DNA of 64,000 nucleotides from Rhizobium sp. RU20A (GTDB taxonomy: Bacteria; Pseudomonadota; Alphaproteobacteria; Rhizobiales; Rhizobiaceae). How positions within the stretch are numbered: the stretch's first letter is position 1; each line of letters opens with the position of its first letter. Below the pieces are notes generated by a model. That model was not told the DNA's origin. It did no database searches and saw only the letters and a program-made list of their open reading frames with translations. A program made the position numbers and the translations under genes. Location of the stretch: assembly GCF_900155885.1 (NCBI RefSeq), contig NZ_FTMB01000002.1, positions 186,001 through 250,000 of the forward strand, given 5' to 3'. Shown piece by piece: positions 25,637 to 34,866 of the stretch.

Positions 25637-25673
25637 TGTCCCACTTTTGGCAGTGGTTCGAAATAGTGGGACA
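25637..25673. promoter_or_regulatory. Inverted repeat between integrase and tRNA-Phe, candidate integrase arm sites
   Basis: TGTCCCACT (25637-25645) and AGTGGGACA (25665-25673) are perfect 9-bp inverted arms. A nested CAAAAG/CTTTTG repeat surrounds the left arm (25631-25649). Their position between int and the attachment tRNA fits integrase arm-type or Xis sites, though a terminator for int is also possible. Confidence 0.45.
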
Positions 25674-25718
25674 AAATGACCCGTTAAGTATTTGATTTTA
25701 AATGAAAAAATTTTATGA

Positions 25719-25794
25719 TGGTGCCCGGAGGCGGATTTGAACCACCGACACGCGGATTTTCAATCCGCTGCTCTACCAACTGAGCTATCCGGGC
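25719..25794 (-). tRNA. tRNA-Phe (GAA), attachment site of the element
   Basis: 76 nt including encoded CCA (25719-25721). The acceptor stem GCCCGGA/TCCGGGC, D-arm TAGCTCAGTTGGTAGAGCA, anticodon loop TTGAAAA with GAA, and T-arm GGTTCAAATCC are all intact. The integrase gene faces its 3' end, so the attB core is probably the 3' half of this gene. No second copy of the 3' end is visible in the window, so the other att site must lie left of base 1. Confidence 0.97.
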
Positions 25795-26162
25795 ATGACC
25801 GCTTGCGGCCTTGCGCTTCCCGTTGATCCGCTTGGCCTTGCGGGCCGTTCCGGCGGGAGCGAGGCGGGTTATAGCAGCTTGACCGGCAGTGTCCAGCGGG
25901 AAATGACAGATTTCCGACAGAAATGTTGCTGCGCCGTAAGGTGTTGATCGGATGGGGGAATTGAAGCGGGCGCAGGGTGGCGCGGGGGCTGCGGCGGCGT
26001 GATCTGTTGACGGGGCGAGCCATTTATCCTGCGTTGCGGGAGTGGAGCCTCGCCGGCGGCAAGCAGCATGCCCTTGGAGCTGTCCGCCTCGTTTTCGCGC
26101 CGTCAGCTCCCCTGTTGCCACTGATAGGCCGCTGCTGACGCCCTCAGCGTGCGGCACGGATG
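25795..26162. other. Intergenic region between tRNA-Phe and yacG
   Basis: About 370 bp, G+C-rich, with no supported gene. The frames that cross it are non-coding shadows. It should contain the tRNA-Phe promoter near 25800-25860 and the 3' end of the yacG transcript. Confidence 0.6.
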
Positions 26163-26366
26163 TCAGTCGCCGTCGGAGCGGTCTTCGGTGTCGTCTTCGG
26201 AGACGGGGATGGCGTAGCTGCCGGAGAGCCAGCGGTTGAGGTCGATGTTGCGGCAGCGGTCGGAGCAGAAGGGATAGTGCTCGCGCACCGAGGCGCGGCC
26301 GCATTCGGGGCAGGGACGCGTCGGGCGCAGGGGCTCGACCTTGGCGCCGGGCGGGATGGCGGCCAT
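26163..26366 (-). CDS. yacG: DNA gyrase inhibitor YacG (zinc-binding)
   Basis: 67 residues with the YacG zinc site CPECG (about 19-23) and CSDRCRNIDLNRWLSGSYAIP (about 34-54), a nearly diagnostic string. YacG binds GyrB and blocks DNA binding by gyrase. It starts four bases after the maf stop, so the two are one transcript. The acidic tail EDDTEDRSDGD is usual for the family. Confidence 0.95.
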   Translation of the reverse strand: MAAIPPGAKVEPLRPTRPCPECGRASVREHYPFCSDRCRNIDLNRWLSGSYAIPVSEDDTEDRSDGD

Positions 26367-26370
26367 GGGA

Positions 26371-26991
26371 TCAGGCCTCCAGCCAGCGGCTGGCGACGTC
26401 GAAGCCTTCGCCGGAAAGCAGCGTCACGGTTTCCTGCAGGGGCAGGCCGACGACATTGGTGTAGGAGCCGACGAGCTTGACGACGAAGCTGCCGGCGATG
26501 CCTTGGATACCGTAGGCGCCGGCCTTGCCGCGCCACTGGCCGGAAGCGAGGTAGCTTTCGACCTCCACGGTCGAGAGGCGCTTGAAGCGGACCTTGGTGT
26601 CGATGATCTTCTGGCGCAGCTTGCGATCGGGCGTGATGAGGCAGACGCCGGTATAGACACGGTGGCTGCGGCCGGAGAGCAGGGTCAGCGCGGCATTGGC
26701 CTCGCTGACGAGTTCGGGCTTGGGCAGGATACGGCGGCCGACGCAGACGACGGTATCGGCGGCCAGGATGTAGCTGCCGGCCCATTCCGGATCGCCGCGC
26801 AGGGCGGCTTCGGCGGCGCGCGCCTTCTCGGCCGAGAGGCGGCGAGCGAGCGAGCGCGGATGCTCTGCCCGCTTCGGGGTCTCATCAAGATCCATCGGCA
26901 TCAGGCGATCCGGCGTGATGCCGACCTGGGCCAGCAACTCCACGCGGCGCGGCGAACCGGAAGCAAGAATAAGCGTCTGCGGCTTTGCCAT
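26371..26991 (-). CDS. maf: Maf-family nucleoside triphosphate pyrophosphatase
   Basis: 206 residues, normal length. It begins [18 protein letters not shown], the Maf substrate loop. It also has [16 protein letters not shown] with the catalytic Asp, [12 protein letters not shown], and [12 protein letters not shown]. It hydrolyses non-canonical or dTTP/UTP-type nucleotides to monophosphates, a house-cleaning role. It lies between infA and yacG as in other Rhizobiales. Confidence 0.95.
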   Translation of the reverse strand: MAKPQTLILASGSPRRVELLAQVGITPDRLMPMDLDETPKRAEHPRSLARRLSAEKARAAEAALRGDPEWAGSYILAADTVVCVGRRILPKPELVSEANAALTLLSGRSHRVYTGVCLITPDRKLRQKIIDTKVRFKRLSTVEVESYLASGQWRGKAGAYGIQGIAGSFVVKLVGSYTNVVGLPLQETVTLLSGEGFDVASRWLEA

Positions 26992-27117
26992 GATGCGTTC
27001 GTCCGTTGTGGTGCGGCGTCCGTGCGAGCTTACCGCCCTGGCGGCGCGGTCCGGCCGTCCGGCCGCTTGCTGCCTGCGCCGTAAGGCGCCGTCCGGCCGG
27101 CAAGCGTGCCCGGGGAC

Positions 27118-27336
27118 TTACTTGAAGCGGTAGGTGATGCGGCCCTTGGTCAGGTCGTAGGGCGTCATTTCGACCAGCACCTTGTCGCCGGCGAGAACGC
27201 GGATGCGGTTCTTGCGCATGCGGCCCGCGGTGTGGGCTATGATCTCATGTTCGTTTTCAAGCTTCACGCGGAACGTGGCGTTCGGCAGGAGTTCGGTTAC
27301 GACGCCCGGGAATTCGAGGACTTCTTCTTTCGCCAT
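27118..27336 (-). CDS. infA: Translation initiation factor IF-1
   Basis: 72 residues, exactly the family length. It is an S1/OB-fold protein: [36 protein letters not shown], then [34 protein letters not shown]. It binds the 30S A site during initiation. It is followed by maf and yacG on the same strand. Confidence 0.98.
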   Translation of the reverse strand: MAKEEVLEFPGVVTELLPNATFRVKLENEHEIIAHTAGRMRKNRIRVLAGDKVLVEMTPYDLTKGRITYRFK

Positions 27337-27645
27337 ATCAGGATTTGTCTTTCAGCTGTCGATGGGTGCCCGACTGTGAGGGCCCCTTAAAAATTTGCCG
27401 GAAACTACACAATCGCACGGCCTTTGTGAACCGGGCGGTGCAGGGTTTCGGCGCATTTGTCAAGGCTTATGCCCCGCATTCGGGGCCTTTCAGCGGTAAA
27501 GGATAGGTGGGGATGGCGGCAGCTTCCGCCAAGGGCCAGATGCCGGCGTCCGCGTTCCACGGGAATTTTGCCTCACATTTGCCTTGACTGAAGCGCAGGA
27601 CAGGAGAACAAATTATGTAACTTTATAACATTTGGATTGCCACTT
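27337..27645. other. Divergent intergenic region between infA and the zinc transporter operon
   Basis: About 310 bp. It holds the infA promoter to the left and the metal-transporter promoter to the right, including the Zur-box-like palindrome. No RNA gene or coding frame is supported. Confidence 0.6.
27615..27631. promoter_or_regulatory. Zur-box-like palindrome
   Basis: ATGTAACTTTATAACAT: apart from the central base, six of eight symmetric pairs match, and it resembles the ATGTTAT-ATAACAT Zur sites of alphaproteobacteria. It lies upstream of a metal ABC transporter operon and would allow zinc-dependent repression. Confidence 0.6.
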
Positions 27646-27840
27646 ATGTCCTCTCGGTCTTCGCCGCATGCCCACTCCCCTCATCCCTCGGCGTCTGCAT
27701 TCTCCGCGCCCCGCGCTTGCGCAGACGGGCCCGATACGACCAGCCTCATGCAGCAATCCGCCCTTGTGCGCATCGGTCTTGCGGGTATCGCGCTTGCCGG
27801 CCTGTGGGGTGCCATTGCCTGGGCGGTCTTGCTGCCATGA
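27646..27840 (+). CDS. Small His-rich, single-TM protein coupled to the ABC ATPase gene
   Basis: A frame of 64 residues from the ATG at 27646. It has a His/Pro/Ser-rich start (SPHAHSPHP), then a TM helix (IGLAGIALAGLWGAIAWAVLL) at the C-terminus. The stop overlaps the ATPase start (ATGA at 27837-27840), suggesting translational coupling. A shorter start at 27748 (MQQSALVRIG) is possible. No clear ribosome site precedes either ATG, so this may be a leader peptide or not a gene. Confidence 0.4.
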   Translation: MSSRSSPHAHSPHPSASAFSAPRACADGPDTTSLMQQSALVRIGLAGIALAGLWGAIAWAVLLP

Positions 27841-28577
27841 ACACGCCGGCCATTTCGCTTCGGGACCTGACCGTCACCTATAACCGGCACCCGGCGGTGC
27901 ATCATGTCTCGGGCTCGCTGGCGCATGGCAGCCTGACGGCGATTGCCGGGCCGAACGGGGCGGGAAAATCGACGCTGCTGCGCGCCATCATGGGCGAATT
28001 GAAGCCGGCGGAGGGCGAGATCCGCCGTGCCATCCCGAGCCGCGACTTCGGCTATCTGCCGCAGGCCGCCGATATCAACCGGCGCTTTCCGGTCTCCGTC
28101 ATCGATACGGTTGTGACGGGCGCCTGGAAGCGGGCCGGTGCCTTCGGCGGCATCGGCCGGGCCGAGCGGCAGAAGGCGGGCGAAGCGCTTGCCGCCGTGG
28201 GGCTCGAGGGCTTCGAGCAGCGGCCAATTGGCTCGCTGTCGGCCGGACAGTTCCAGCGCACCCTCTTTGCCCGGCTGCTGCTGCAGGATGCCGCCATCAT
28301 CATTCTCGACGAGCCCTTCACGGCCATCGACAGCCGCACGAGCGAAGACCTGATCGCTATCGTGCGCCGTTGGCATGGCGAGGGGCGGACGGTGGTGGCG
28401 GTGCTGCACGACCATGATCAGGTGCGCAGTCATTTTCCGCAGACGCTGCTGATTGCGCGCGAACTGATCGGCTGGGGACCGACGGCGGAGGTGATGACGC
28501 ACGACAACCTCAGGCGCGCCCGGGCGCTGGCCGAGCGCTGGGACGACAACGCGCCCGTCTGTGCGGTGGCATCATGA
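27837..28577 (+). CDS. aztA: Metal (zinc/manganese) ABC transporter ATP-binding protein
   Basis: 246 residues. Walker A GPNGAGKST (about 41-49), Q-loop GYLPQAAD, signature LSAGQFQR, Walker B IIILDEPFTAID and the switch His in VLHDHDQ. It powers import of a divalent metal by the permease and binding protein that follow. The start overlaps the preceding small frame and its end overlaps the permease start by four bases. The order ATPase-permease-binding protein and the Zur-like site favour zinc uptake of the AztABC/ZnuABC type. Confidence 0.92.
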   Translation: MNTPAISLRDLTVTYNRHPAVHHVSGSLAHGSLTAIAGPNGAGKSTLLRAIMGELKPAEGEIRRAIPSRDFGYLPQAADINRRFPVSVIDTVVTGAWKRAGAFGGIGRAERQKAGEALAAVGLEGFEQRPIGSLSAGQFQRTLFARLLLQDAAIIILDEPFTAIDSRTSEDLIAIVRRWHGEGRTVVAVLHDHDQVRSHFPQTLLIARELIGWGPTAEVMTHDNLRRARALAERWDDNAPVCAVAS

Positions 28578-29446
28578 GCCTTTACGACTTCCTCATCGCG
28601 CCTTTCATGGATTACGGCTTCATGCGGCGGGCGCTGGTGGCGTGCCTGTGCCTGGCGCTTGGGGCAGCACCGATCGGCACGTTTCTCTCCATGCGGCGCA
28701 TGAGCCTGATGGGCGATGCGCTGAGCCATGCGGTGCTGCCGGGCGCAGCCATAGGCTATCTCGTGGCCGGGTCACTGTCGCTGACCGCCATGGGCATTGG
28801 CGGGCTGATCGCCGGACTCTCCGTGGCGCTGCTGGCCGGCGTCGTCAGCCGCATGACCGTGTTGCAGGAAGATGCGAGCTTTGCGAGTTTCTACCTGATC
28901 TCGCTCGCCGTCGGCGTGCTGATCGTGTCGCTGCGCGGCTCCAATATCGATCTCCTGCATGTGCTGTTCGGCACCATTCTCGCCATCGATACGGATGCGC
29001 TGGTGCTGATCGGCGTCATTACATCGCTCACCCTGCTGACACTCGCCCTCCTCTACCGCCCGCTGGTGATCGACTGCTTCGACCCCGGGTTCCTGAGGGC
29101 CGTCGGCGGGCGCGGGGCGCTGATCCATGCCCTTTTCATGCTGATGGTGGTGCTGAACCTCGTCGCCAGCTTCCAGGCGCTGGGCACGCTGATGGCGGTC
29201 GGCCTGATGATGCTTCCGGCCGCCATCGCGCAACTGTGGGCCCGTACGCTGCCGATGATGCTCGCCATCTCCGTGGCCACCGCGCTCGTCTCCGGCTATG
29301 GCGGTCTCATCGCCTCCTATCACCTCGAATTGGCCTCCGGTCCGACGATCATCGTTGCGGCGGCCATCCTTTATGCGGCCTCGCTGCTTGTTGCTCCGTC
29401 CGGCCTCATGAGCCGGTTTATCCGGCGTCCCCACCTCGCAAACTGA
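28574..29446 (+). CDS. aztB: Metal ABC transporter permease (ABC-3 family)
   Basis: 290 residues with eight or nine hydrophobic helices, typical of ZnuB/TroC-type permeases. Family motifs include MSLMGDALSHAVLPGAAIGYL (about 42-62), VGVLIVSLRGSNIDLLHVLFG, and AVGLMMLPAAIAQLW near residue 215. It forms the inner-membrane channel as a dimer and is translationally coupled to the ATPase gene (ATGA overlap). Confidence 0.93.
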   Translation: MSLYDFLIAPFMDYGFMRRALVACLCLALGAAPIGTFLSMRRMSLMGDALSHAVLPGAAIGYLVAGSLSLTAMGIGGLIAGLSVALLAGVVSRMTVLQEDASFASFYLISLAVGVLIVSLRGSNIDLLHVLFGTILAIDTDALVLIGVITSLTLLTLALLYRPLVIDCFDPGFLRAVGGRGALIHALFMLMVVLNLVASFQALGTLMAVGLMMLPAAIAQLWARTLPMMLAISVATALVSGYGGLIASYHLELASGPTIIVAAAILYAASLLVAPSGLMSRFIRRPHLAN

Positions 29447-29462
29447 CACAGGAGTGTGTGAC

Positions 29463-30356
29463 ATGTCCAAGCGCCTTCTTTCCATCGCCCTTGCTCTTCC
29501 CCTCGCCGGGCTGGCCACCGCGGCGTCCGCCCGGGATATCCAGGCTGTTGCCTCCTTCACCGTACTCGCCGATGTCGTGCACCAGGTCGGCGGAAAGCAT
29601 GTGAAGGTGACGAGCCTTGTCGGACCGAACGGCGACCCCCATGAGTTCGAGCCCTCGCCGGCCGATGCCAAGCACCTGAAGGCGGCCGATGTGGTGTTCG
29701 TCAGCGGCGAGGGTCTCGAAGGCTGGATGGATCGGTTGATCTCCGCCTCCGGCTACAAGGGCACGCCGGTCGTCGTCTCCGAGGGGATCAAGCTGCACAC
29801 GATGGAAGAAGACGGCAAGACCGTGACGGATCCGCATGTGTGGAACGACCCTGTCAACGTGACGATCTGGGTGAAGAACATCGCGTCAGCGCTGAAGGCG
29901 GCGGATCCCGAGGATGCGAGCACCTTCGAGGCCAATGCGGCTGCCTATCTCAAGACGCTCGATGCCATGAACGCCTTTGCGCACGCGAAGATCGACCCGA
30001 TCCCGGAAGATCGCCGCAAGGTGCTGACAAGCCACGATGCCTTCGGCTATTTCGGCGCGGAGTATAAGGTGACGTTCCTGTCGCCGCTCGGCGTTTCCAC
30101 CGAGACGGAAGCCTCTGCCGGCGACGTCGCCCGGCTGATCGAACAGATCAAGTCGGAGGGGGTGAAGACCTTCTTCTTCGAAAACTCCAACGATCCGCGC
30201 CTCGTCCAGCAGATTGCCAAGGCGACGGGCGCCAAGTCCGGCGGCGAGCTCTATGTCGAATCGCTGTCTGACAAGAACGGGCCGGCGCCGACCTATGAGA
30301 AGATGTTCCGCTACAATGTCGAGCAACTGTCCTCAGCCATGCAAAAGAACAGCTGA
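29463..30356 (+). CDS. aztC: Periplasmic metal-binding protein (cluster A-I, zinc/manganese)
   Basis: 297 residues from the ATG at 29463, 16 bp after the permease, with AGGAGTG upstream. A signal peptide (LLSIALALPLAGLATAASA) is followed by the metal-ligand landmarks DPHEFEPS, TDPHVWND and TSHDAFGYF, plus an Asp near the C-terminus (ENSNDPRL). This is the three-His/one-Asp pattern of ZnuA-type proteins. The His-rich loop seen in many ZnuA proteins is absent, which resembles AztC. Manganese cannot be excluded. Confidence 0.9.
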   Translation: MSKRLLSIALALPLAGLATAASARDIQAVASFTVLADVVHQVGGKHVKVTSLVGPNGDPHEFEPSPADAKHLKAADVVFVSGEGLEGWMDRLISASGYKGTPVVVSEGIKLHTMEEDGKTVTDPHVWNDPVNVTIWVKNIASALKAADPEDASTFEANAAAYLKTLDAMNAFAHAKIDPIPEDRRKVLTSHDAFGYFGAEYKVTFLSPLGVSTETEASAGDVARLIEQIKSEGVKTFFFENSNDPRLVQQIAKATGAKSGGELYVESLSDKNGPAPTYEKMFRYNVEQLSSAMQKNS

Positions 30357-30371
30357 GCGAGCCGCGAGGTT

Positions 30372-30399
30372 CCGGTCGGCGTGACACAGCGCCGGCCGG
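30372..30399. terminator. Stem-loop terminator after the metal transporter operon
   Basis: CCGGTCGGCG and CGCCGGCCGG arms (one G-T pair) with an 8-base loop, 16 bp after the operon end, followed by CTTTGGCTT. The T-tract is weak, but the position between converging operons fits a terminator. Confidence 0.55.
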
Positions 30400-30423
30400 C
30401 TTTGGCTTGAAGAACGCAGGGGC

Positions 30424-30906
30424 CTACCCCGCTTCCGGTCCTGTCGGCAGGCCCTTCGGTGCCAGCCTCCCAACGATCAGCCGATCGAGATGTTCGCGCA
30501 CATCGCGGTAGTGCGCGAGGATCTGGTCGCGGGTGCCGCCAGCGGCCACTGTCGGATCCGGCGTCGGCCAGTAGATGACCTCGACGGCATCGGTGCGCGT
30601 CAGTTCCAGCGCGGCGTGGTGGGCTTCCGGCGCGAGCGTCACGATGAGGTCGAAATAATCGTCTTCGAGATCTTCCAGCGTATGGGGCTGGTGGCGGCCG
30701 ATCGTCAGGCCCACCTCATCCAGCACCACATCGACGAAGGGATCGCGCTCGCCGGGCCTGACGCCGGCGGAGGCGACATAGGTGCCGGCCGGCAGACGGG
30801 CCTTGGCGAGCGCCTCGGCCATCGGGGAGCGGATGGCATTCATGCCGCACATGAACAGAATGGATCGTGGCCCTGCGCCGGATTTTGCACCGACGGGCTC
30901 CTCCAT
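30424..30906 (-). CDS. Low-molecular-weight protein-tyrosine-phosphatase/arsenate-reductase family protein
   Basis: 160 residues. The P-loop CGMNAIRSP (Cys20 to Pro28) is the CX5R signature of LMW phosphatases, and the general acid region is VIYWPTPDPT near residue 115. The usual terminal DPY is changed to PDP. It starts four bases after the UPF0262 gene, within the hisD operon. It probably hydrolyses phosphotyrosine-like substrates; arsenate reductase activity is less likely without a thioredoxin-type cysteine set. Confidence 0.8.
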   Translation of the reverse strand: MEEPVGAKSGAGPRSILFMCGMNAIRSPMAEALAKARLPAGTYVASAGVRPGERDPFVDVVLDEVGLTIGRHQPHTLEDLEDDYFDLIVTLAPEAHHAALELTRTDAVEVIYWPTPDPTVAAGGTRDQILAHYRDVREHLDRLIVGRLAPKGLPTGPEAG

Positions 30907-30910
30907 GCGC

Positions 30911-31387
30911 TCAACCCTTCCAGTAGAGCACGCAGACGAGCGTGAAGAGCCGCCGTGCGGTGTCGAAATCCATCTTGATCTTGCCGGAAAGGCGATCCAT
31001 CAGCGTCTGGGACCCTTCATTGTGGATGCCGCGACGGCCCATGTCGATCGCCTCGATCTGGCTTGGCGTCGAGGAGCGGATGGCCTCGTAATAGCTTTCG
31101 CAGATCAGGAAATAATCCTTCACGATGCGCCGGAAAGGGGTCAGCGACAGAATGTGCGTGGCGACATCCGCCCCACCCTCCGTCGCGATGGCGAAGACCA
31201 GTTTCTGGTCGAGCAGCGACAGCTTCAGCCTGTAGGGCCCGCCGGGGTGGCCGATGGGCTCGAAGCAGTTGTCTTCCAGGAGATCGAAGATGGCGACCGC
31301 ACGCTCATGCTCGACGTCAGGCGTGGAGCGCCCGATGGTCTCGTCCAGCACGACATCACAAAGGCGGAAGGCGCTTGGTGCCGTCAT
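30911..31387 (-). CDS. UPF0262 family protein
   Basis: 158 residues matching the conserved alphaproteobacterial UPF0262 family: [34 protein letters not shown] at the start, [25 protein letters not shown] in the middle, and [18 protein letters not shown]. Molecular function is unknown. The start overlaps the hisD stop by four bases (31384-31387), a fixed arrangement in Rhizobiales. Confidence 0.93.
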   Translation of the reverse strand: MTAPSAFRLCDVVLDETIGRSTPDVEHERAVAIFDLLEDNCFEPIGHPGGPYRLKLSLLDQKLVFAIATEGGADVATHILSLTPFRRIVKDYFLICESYYEAIRSSTPSQIEAIDMGRRGIHNEGSQTLMDRLSGKIKMDFDTARRLFTLVCVLYWKG

Positions 31388-32688
31388 CCCTCATCCCCGA
31401 GATTGAGACGGATGGCGACGGAACGGGCATGGGCATCCAGCCCCTCGCAGCGCGCCAGCGTGATGGCCGCCGGGCCGAGCGCCCGCAACTGCTCCGCGCC
31501 GAGCCGGAGGATCGAGGTGCGTTTCATATAGTCGAGCACGCCGAGACCGGAGGAGAACCGCGCCGAACGCGCAGTCGGCAGCACGTGGTTGGAGCCACCG
31601 ACATAGTCGCCGATCACCTCCGGCGTGTGGCGGCCGACGAAGATGGCGCCGGCATTGCGGATGCCCGCGATCAGCGGCTCGGGGTCCTCGACGGCGATTT
31701 CCAGATGTTCGGCAGCGATACGATTGGCGAGCGGCAGGGCATCCTTGAGGTCGGGCACGAGGATCAGTGCGCCGAAATCCTGCCAGCTCGCACGGGCGAT
31801 CTCGGCACGACCGAGCTGCGCCAGTTGACGCTCGACCGCGGTGTTGACGGCGTCGGCAAAAGCGGCGTCATCAGTGATGAGGATCGACTGGGCACCGCGG
31901 TCATGCTCGGCCTGGGCGAGCAGATCGGCGGCGATCCAGTCCGGATCATTGTCGCCGTCGGCGATGACAAGCACTTCGGAGGGGCCCGCGATCATGTCGA
32001 TGCCGACGGTGCCGAAGACCTGGCGCTTGGCGGCGGCGACATAGGCATTGCCCGGCCCCATGATCTTGGCGACCGGCGCGATGGTCTCGGTGCCATAGGC
32101 GAGCGCCGCCACGGCCTGCGCGCCCCCGATGCGGTAGATTTCCTCGACGCCGGCGATGCGCGCGGCGACCAGCACGGCGGGGTTGATGGCCCCGCCCATG
32201 GCCGGCACGACCATGACGATACGCGGCACGCCGGCCACGCGGGCCGGAAGCGCATTCATCAGCACCGAGCTTGGATAGCTCGCCGTGCCGCCCGGCACAT
32301 AGAGGCCGACGGCATCGATGGCCGTCCAGCGCGAGCCGAGGCCGACGCCGAGCGCATCCTCATAAAGATCGTCCTTCGGCAACTGGCGGGCGTGGTGGCT
32401 CTCGATGCGCTTTGCCGCAAGCTCCAGCGCGGCGACGACAGCGGGCGCCACCGCGGCAAAGGCGGCATCCATGTCGGCCGCGCTGACGCGCATCGGCGTC
32501 ACGGCGAAATCGACGCCGTCGAACCGCTTGGAATAGTCTGCCAGCGCCTGATCACCGCGGGCCCGCACATCATCAATGATGGCGCGCACCGTCTGGTTCA
32601 CGTCGTCCGATACTTCCCGCTTGGTCGTGAGAAATGCGGCGAAGGCCTGTTCGAAGCCAGCCTGTCGCGTGTCGAGCCTGATTGCCAA
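31384..32688 (-). CDS. hisD: Histidinol dehydrogenase
   Basis: 434 residues. It oxidises L-histidinol to L-histidine in two NAD-dependent steps. Landmarks: [22 protein letters not shown], the [16 protein letters not shown] segment, [14 protein letters not shown], and [13 protein letters not shown] with the zinc ligands. The catalytic Glu-His is in the EHLEI region. Start chosen at TTG 32688, which has GGGGA eight bases before it; TTG 32703 is possible. It leads the operon hisD-UPF0262-LMW phosphatase. Confidence 0.95.
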   Translation of the reverse strand: MAIRLDTRQAGFEQAFAAFLTTKREVSDDVNQTVRAIIDDVRARGDQALADYSKRFDGVDFAVTPMRVSAADMDAAFAAVAPAVVAALELAAKRIESHHARQLPKDDLYEDALGVGLGSRWTAIDAVGLYVPGGTASYPSSVLMNALPARVAGVPRIVMVVPAMGGAINPAVLVAARIAGVEEIYRIGGAQAVAALAYGTETIAPVAKIMGPGNAYVAAAKRQVFGTVGIDMIAGPSEVLVIADGDNDPDWIAADLLAQAEHDRGAQSILITDDAAFADAVNTAVERQLAQLGRAEIARASWQDFGALILVPDLKDALPLANRIAAEHLEIAVEDPEPLIAGIRNAGAIFVGRHTPEVIGDYVGGSNHVLPTARSARFSSGLGVLDYMKRTSILRLGAEQLRALGPAAITLARCEGLDAHARSVAIRLNLGDEG

Positions 32689-32809
32689 GATGCGGTTCCC
32701 CAAATGCCAGTCTGCTGCCAGTCACATCGGGCGCCACGGCCCGGCCGGCATTTCCGGCGGCCCGCACGCCCCTGCCGGCATCAGTCAGAGCCGGCTTGCA
32801 GGACGGCCC

Positions 32810-33244
32810 TTACGCCTGATGGCGCGGCAGGGATGAGGTTTCCCATGCTCCGCCGGTATCTGCAAGCTGTACCTCGATACATTCGACGTCCAGCGCCATG
32901 GTTGCTCCACCGGAAAAGGCAAGGTTGACCGTTCCCTCCGGCCCTTCACCATGCGGGGTAAAGGTGGCCGCGAGCAAAGAGAGCACGTCCTCCGGCTTTT
33001 CCCGGTCGATACCTGCCGAGCGCACGGCCCTGACGCGCTTGAAAACCAGCGCGGCGCGGCGGCGCTCATAGCTGCGGCGGCGACCCTCGGCCTTTTCCCA
33101 GACGAAGCGGTTGACGATGACCGAGAGCTGCTGGCGGCGCGGCTCGAACACCAGGCCCGAGACCTTCAACACCGCATCCTGCACATGGGCGGAGACGATT
33201 GCGAGGTCTTCGGCATCCAGCGCCATCAGCTTCAGGGCATCCAT
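32810..33244 (-). CDS. DUF2948 family protein
   Basis: 144 residues from the ATG at 33244 with AAAGGA upstream. MDALKLMALDAEDLAIVSAHVQDAV is the hallmark N-terminus of DUF2948, found between murA and hisD in Rhizobiales. Also GGATMALDVECIEVQLADTG near the C-terminus. Soluble, function unknown. Confidence 0.92.
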   Translation of the reverse strand: MDALKLMALDAEDLAIVSAHVQDAVLKVSGLVFEPRRQQLSVIVNRFVWEKAEGRRRSYERRRAALVFKRVRAVRSAGIDREKPEDVLSLLAATFTPHGEGPEGTVNLAFSGGATMALDVECIEVQLADTGGAWETSSLPRHQA

Positions 33245-33280
33245 GGTATCCGCATCCTTTGTAAGACCAGCCAGCAAAAG

Positions 33281-33312
33281 AAAAGCGGGCCCGGAAATCC
33301 GGACCCGCCTTT
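33281..33312 (-). terminator. Intrinsic terminator after murA
   Basis: On the minus strand: GGCGGGTCCGGA, a short loop, TCCGGGCCCGC, then TTTTCTTTT. It sits just after the murA stop (33365) and before the DUF2948 gene, so DUF2948-hisD probably has its own promoter. Confidence 0.75.
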
Positions 33313-33364
33313 CACATAGGGTGGCGATGCTACAAGCGCAATTGCCGGGCAGGCGGCACGCGGC

Positions 33365-34657
33365 TCATTCGCTGACGCGTTCGACGATGGCGCCGCAGCG
33401 TGTAAGCTTTTCTTCGAGCCGCTCGAAGCCGCGGTCGAGGTGATAGACGCGCGAGACCATGGTTTCGCCCTCGGCCGCAAGGCCTGCGATGACCAGCGAC
33501 ACCGAGGCACGCAGATCCGTTGCCATGACGGGGGCGCCCTTCAGCGTCGGCACGCCCTCGATCTTGGCCGTCTGGCCGGAAAGCGAGATACGCGCGCCGA
33601 GACGGGCAAGCTCCTGCACATGCATGAAGCGATTCTCGAAAATCGTTTCGGTGATGTGCGAGACACCCGAAGACTTGGTCATCAGGCCCATGAACTGCGC
33701 CTGCAGGTCGGTGGGAAAGCCCGGGAAGGGATCGGTCACCACATCCACCGGCTTGATGCCGCCGCCGTTTCTGACGACGCGCAGGCCGCTTTCAGTCTGC
33801 GTGATCTCGGCGCCGGCGCGGCGGATGGCCTCCAGCGCGGTTTCGAGCAGCGCGCCATCGGTGCCTTCCAGCGTCACGTCACCGCCCGTCATGGCAACGG
33901 CCATGGCATAGGTGCCGGTCTCGATGCGATCGGGAAGCACGCGGTGGCGAGCGCCGGAGAGCGAGGCGACGCCCTCGATGGTGATGGTGGAGGTGCCGGC
34001 GCCGGTGATCTTGGCGCCCATGGCATTGAGGCAGGTGGCGAGATCGACGACTTCGGGCTCGCGGGCGGCATTGCCGATCACCGTCGTGCCGCGGGCCCGC
34101 GTTGCCGCCATCATCATCACATGGGTGGCGCCGACGGAGACCTTAGGGAAGACGTAGCGCGCGCCGATCAGGCCGCCCTTGGGCGCCGTCGCATTGATAT
34201 AGCCGCTGTCGATTTCGATTTCGGCGCCCAGCGCCTTCAGCCCCTCGATGAAGAGATCGACAGGGCGCGTGCCGATGGCGCAACCGCCCGGCAGCGACAC
34301 GCGCGCCTGGCCCTCGCGGGCGAGCAGCGGGCCGATGACCCAGAAGCTGGCGCGCATCTTGGAGACCAGCTCGTAAGGGGCGGTGGTATCGACAATGCTG
34401 CGGCAGGTGAAGTGGATGGTGCGGGCATAGCTTTCGCCCTGCCGCTCGCGGCGGCCGTTGACCGAAATATCGACGCCGTGATTGCCGAGAATGCGGATCA
34501 ACTGCTCGACATCGGCCAGATGCGGGACGTTTTCCAGCGTCAGCGTGTCGTCCGTCAGCAGCGAGGCGATCATCAGCGGCAGCGCGGCATTCTTCGCGCC
34601 GGAGATCGGAATGACCCCGTTGAGTTCATTTCCACCCTTGATCCTGATGCGATCCAT
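33365..34657 (-). CDS. murA: UDP-N-acetylglucosamine 1-carboxyvinyltransferase
   Basis: 430 residues from the ATG at 34657 ([20 protein letters not shown], with Lys22 of [10 protein letters not shown]). It transfers enolpyruvate from PEP to UDP-GlcNAc, the first committed step of peptidoglycan synthesis. The active-site loop [15 protein letters not shown], with Cys in the fosfomycin-sensitive position, is intact. Also [16 protein letters not shown] and [13 protein letters not shown]. Upstream in-frame codons lack a ribosome site. The core copy appears complete. Confidence 0.97.
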   Translation of the reverse strand: MDRIRIKGGNELNGVIPISGAKNAALPLMIASLLTDDTLTLENVPHLADVEQLIRILGNHGVDISVNGRRERQGESYARTIHFTCRSIVDTTAPYELVSKMRASFWVIGPLLAREGQARVSLPGGCAIGTRPVDLFIEGLKALGAEIEIDSGYINATAPKGGLIGARYVFPKVSVGATHVMMMAATRARGTTVIGNAAREPEVVDLATCLNAMGAKITGAGTSTITIEGVASLSGARHRVLPDRIETGTYAMAVAMTGGDVTLEGTDGALLETALEAIRRAGAEITQTESGLRVVRNGGGIKPVDVVTDPFPGFPTDLQAQFMGLMTKSSGVSHITETIFENRFMHVQELARLGARISLSGQTAKIEGVPTLKGAPVMATDLRASVSLVIAGLAAEGETMVSRVYHLDRGFERLEEKLTRCGAIVERVSE

Positions 34658-34866
34658 CGAATACCCGCCGGGCACCGCCCGCCTTTCCAATCTGACATTT
34701 TCGTGACGCCTCTTTAGAAGAAGCGGAGCGAGTTTGAAAGCGCCTTGCCCAACGCTGGGGAGAGCGACCGCACGAAGCGCCGCGGCGCCTTGCGCGCCTA
34801 GTGGAATGAGTTTGACATTTGCTCTCAAGGGTGCCGCGAACGGTAGCAAATGTCAAAATCAGACCA

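Noticed and set aside
31063-32928. 621-codon plus-strand frame opposite hisD and UPF0262
   Set aside because: hisD and UPF0262 are unambiguous on the minus strand; the frame is a shadow rich in Arg, His and Asp.
33440-34717. 425-codon plus-strand frame opposite murA
   Set aside because: murA carries all catalytic motifs on the minus strand.
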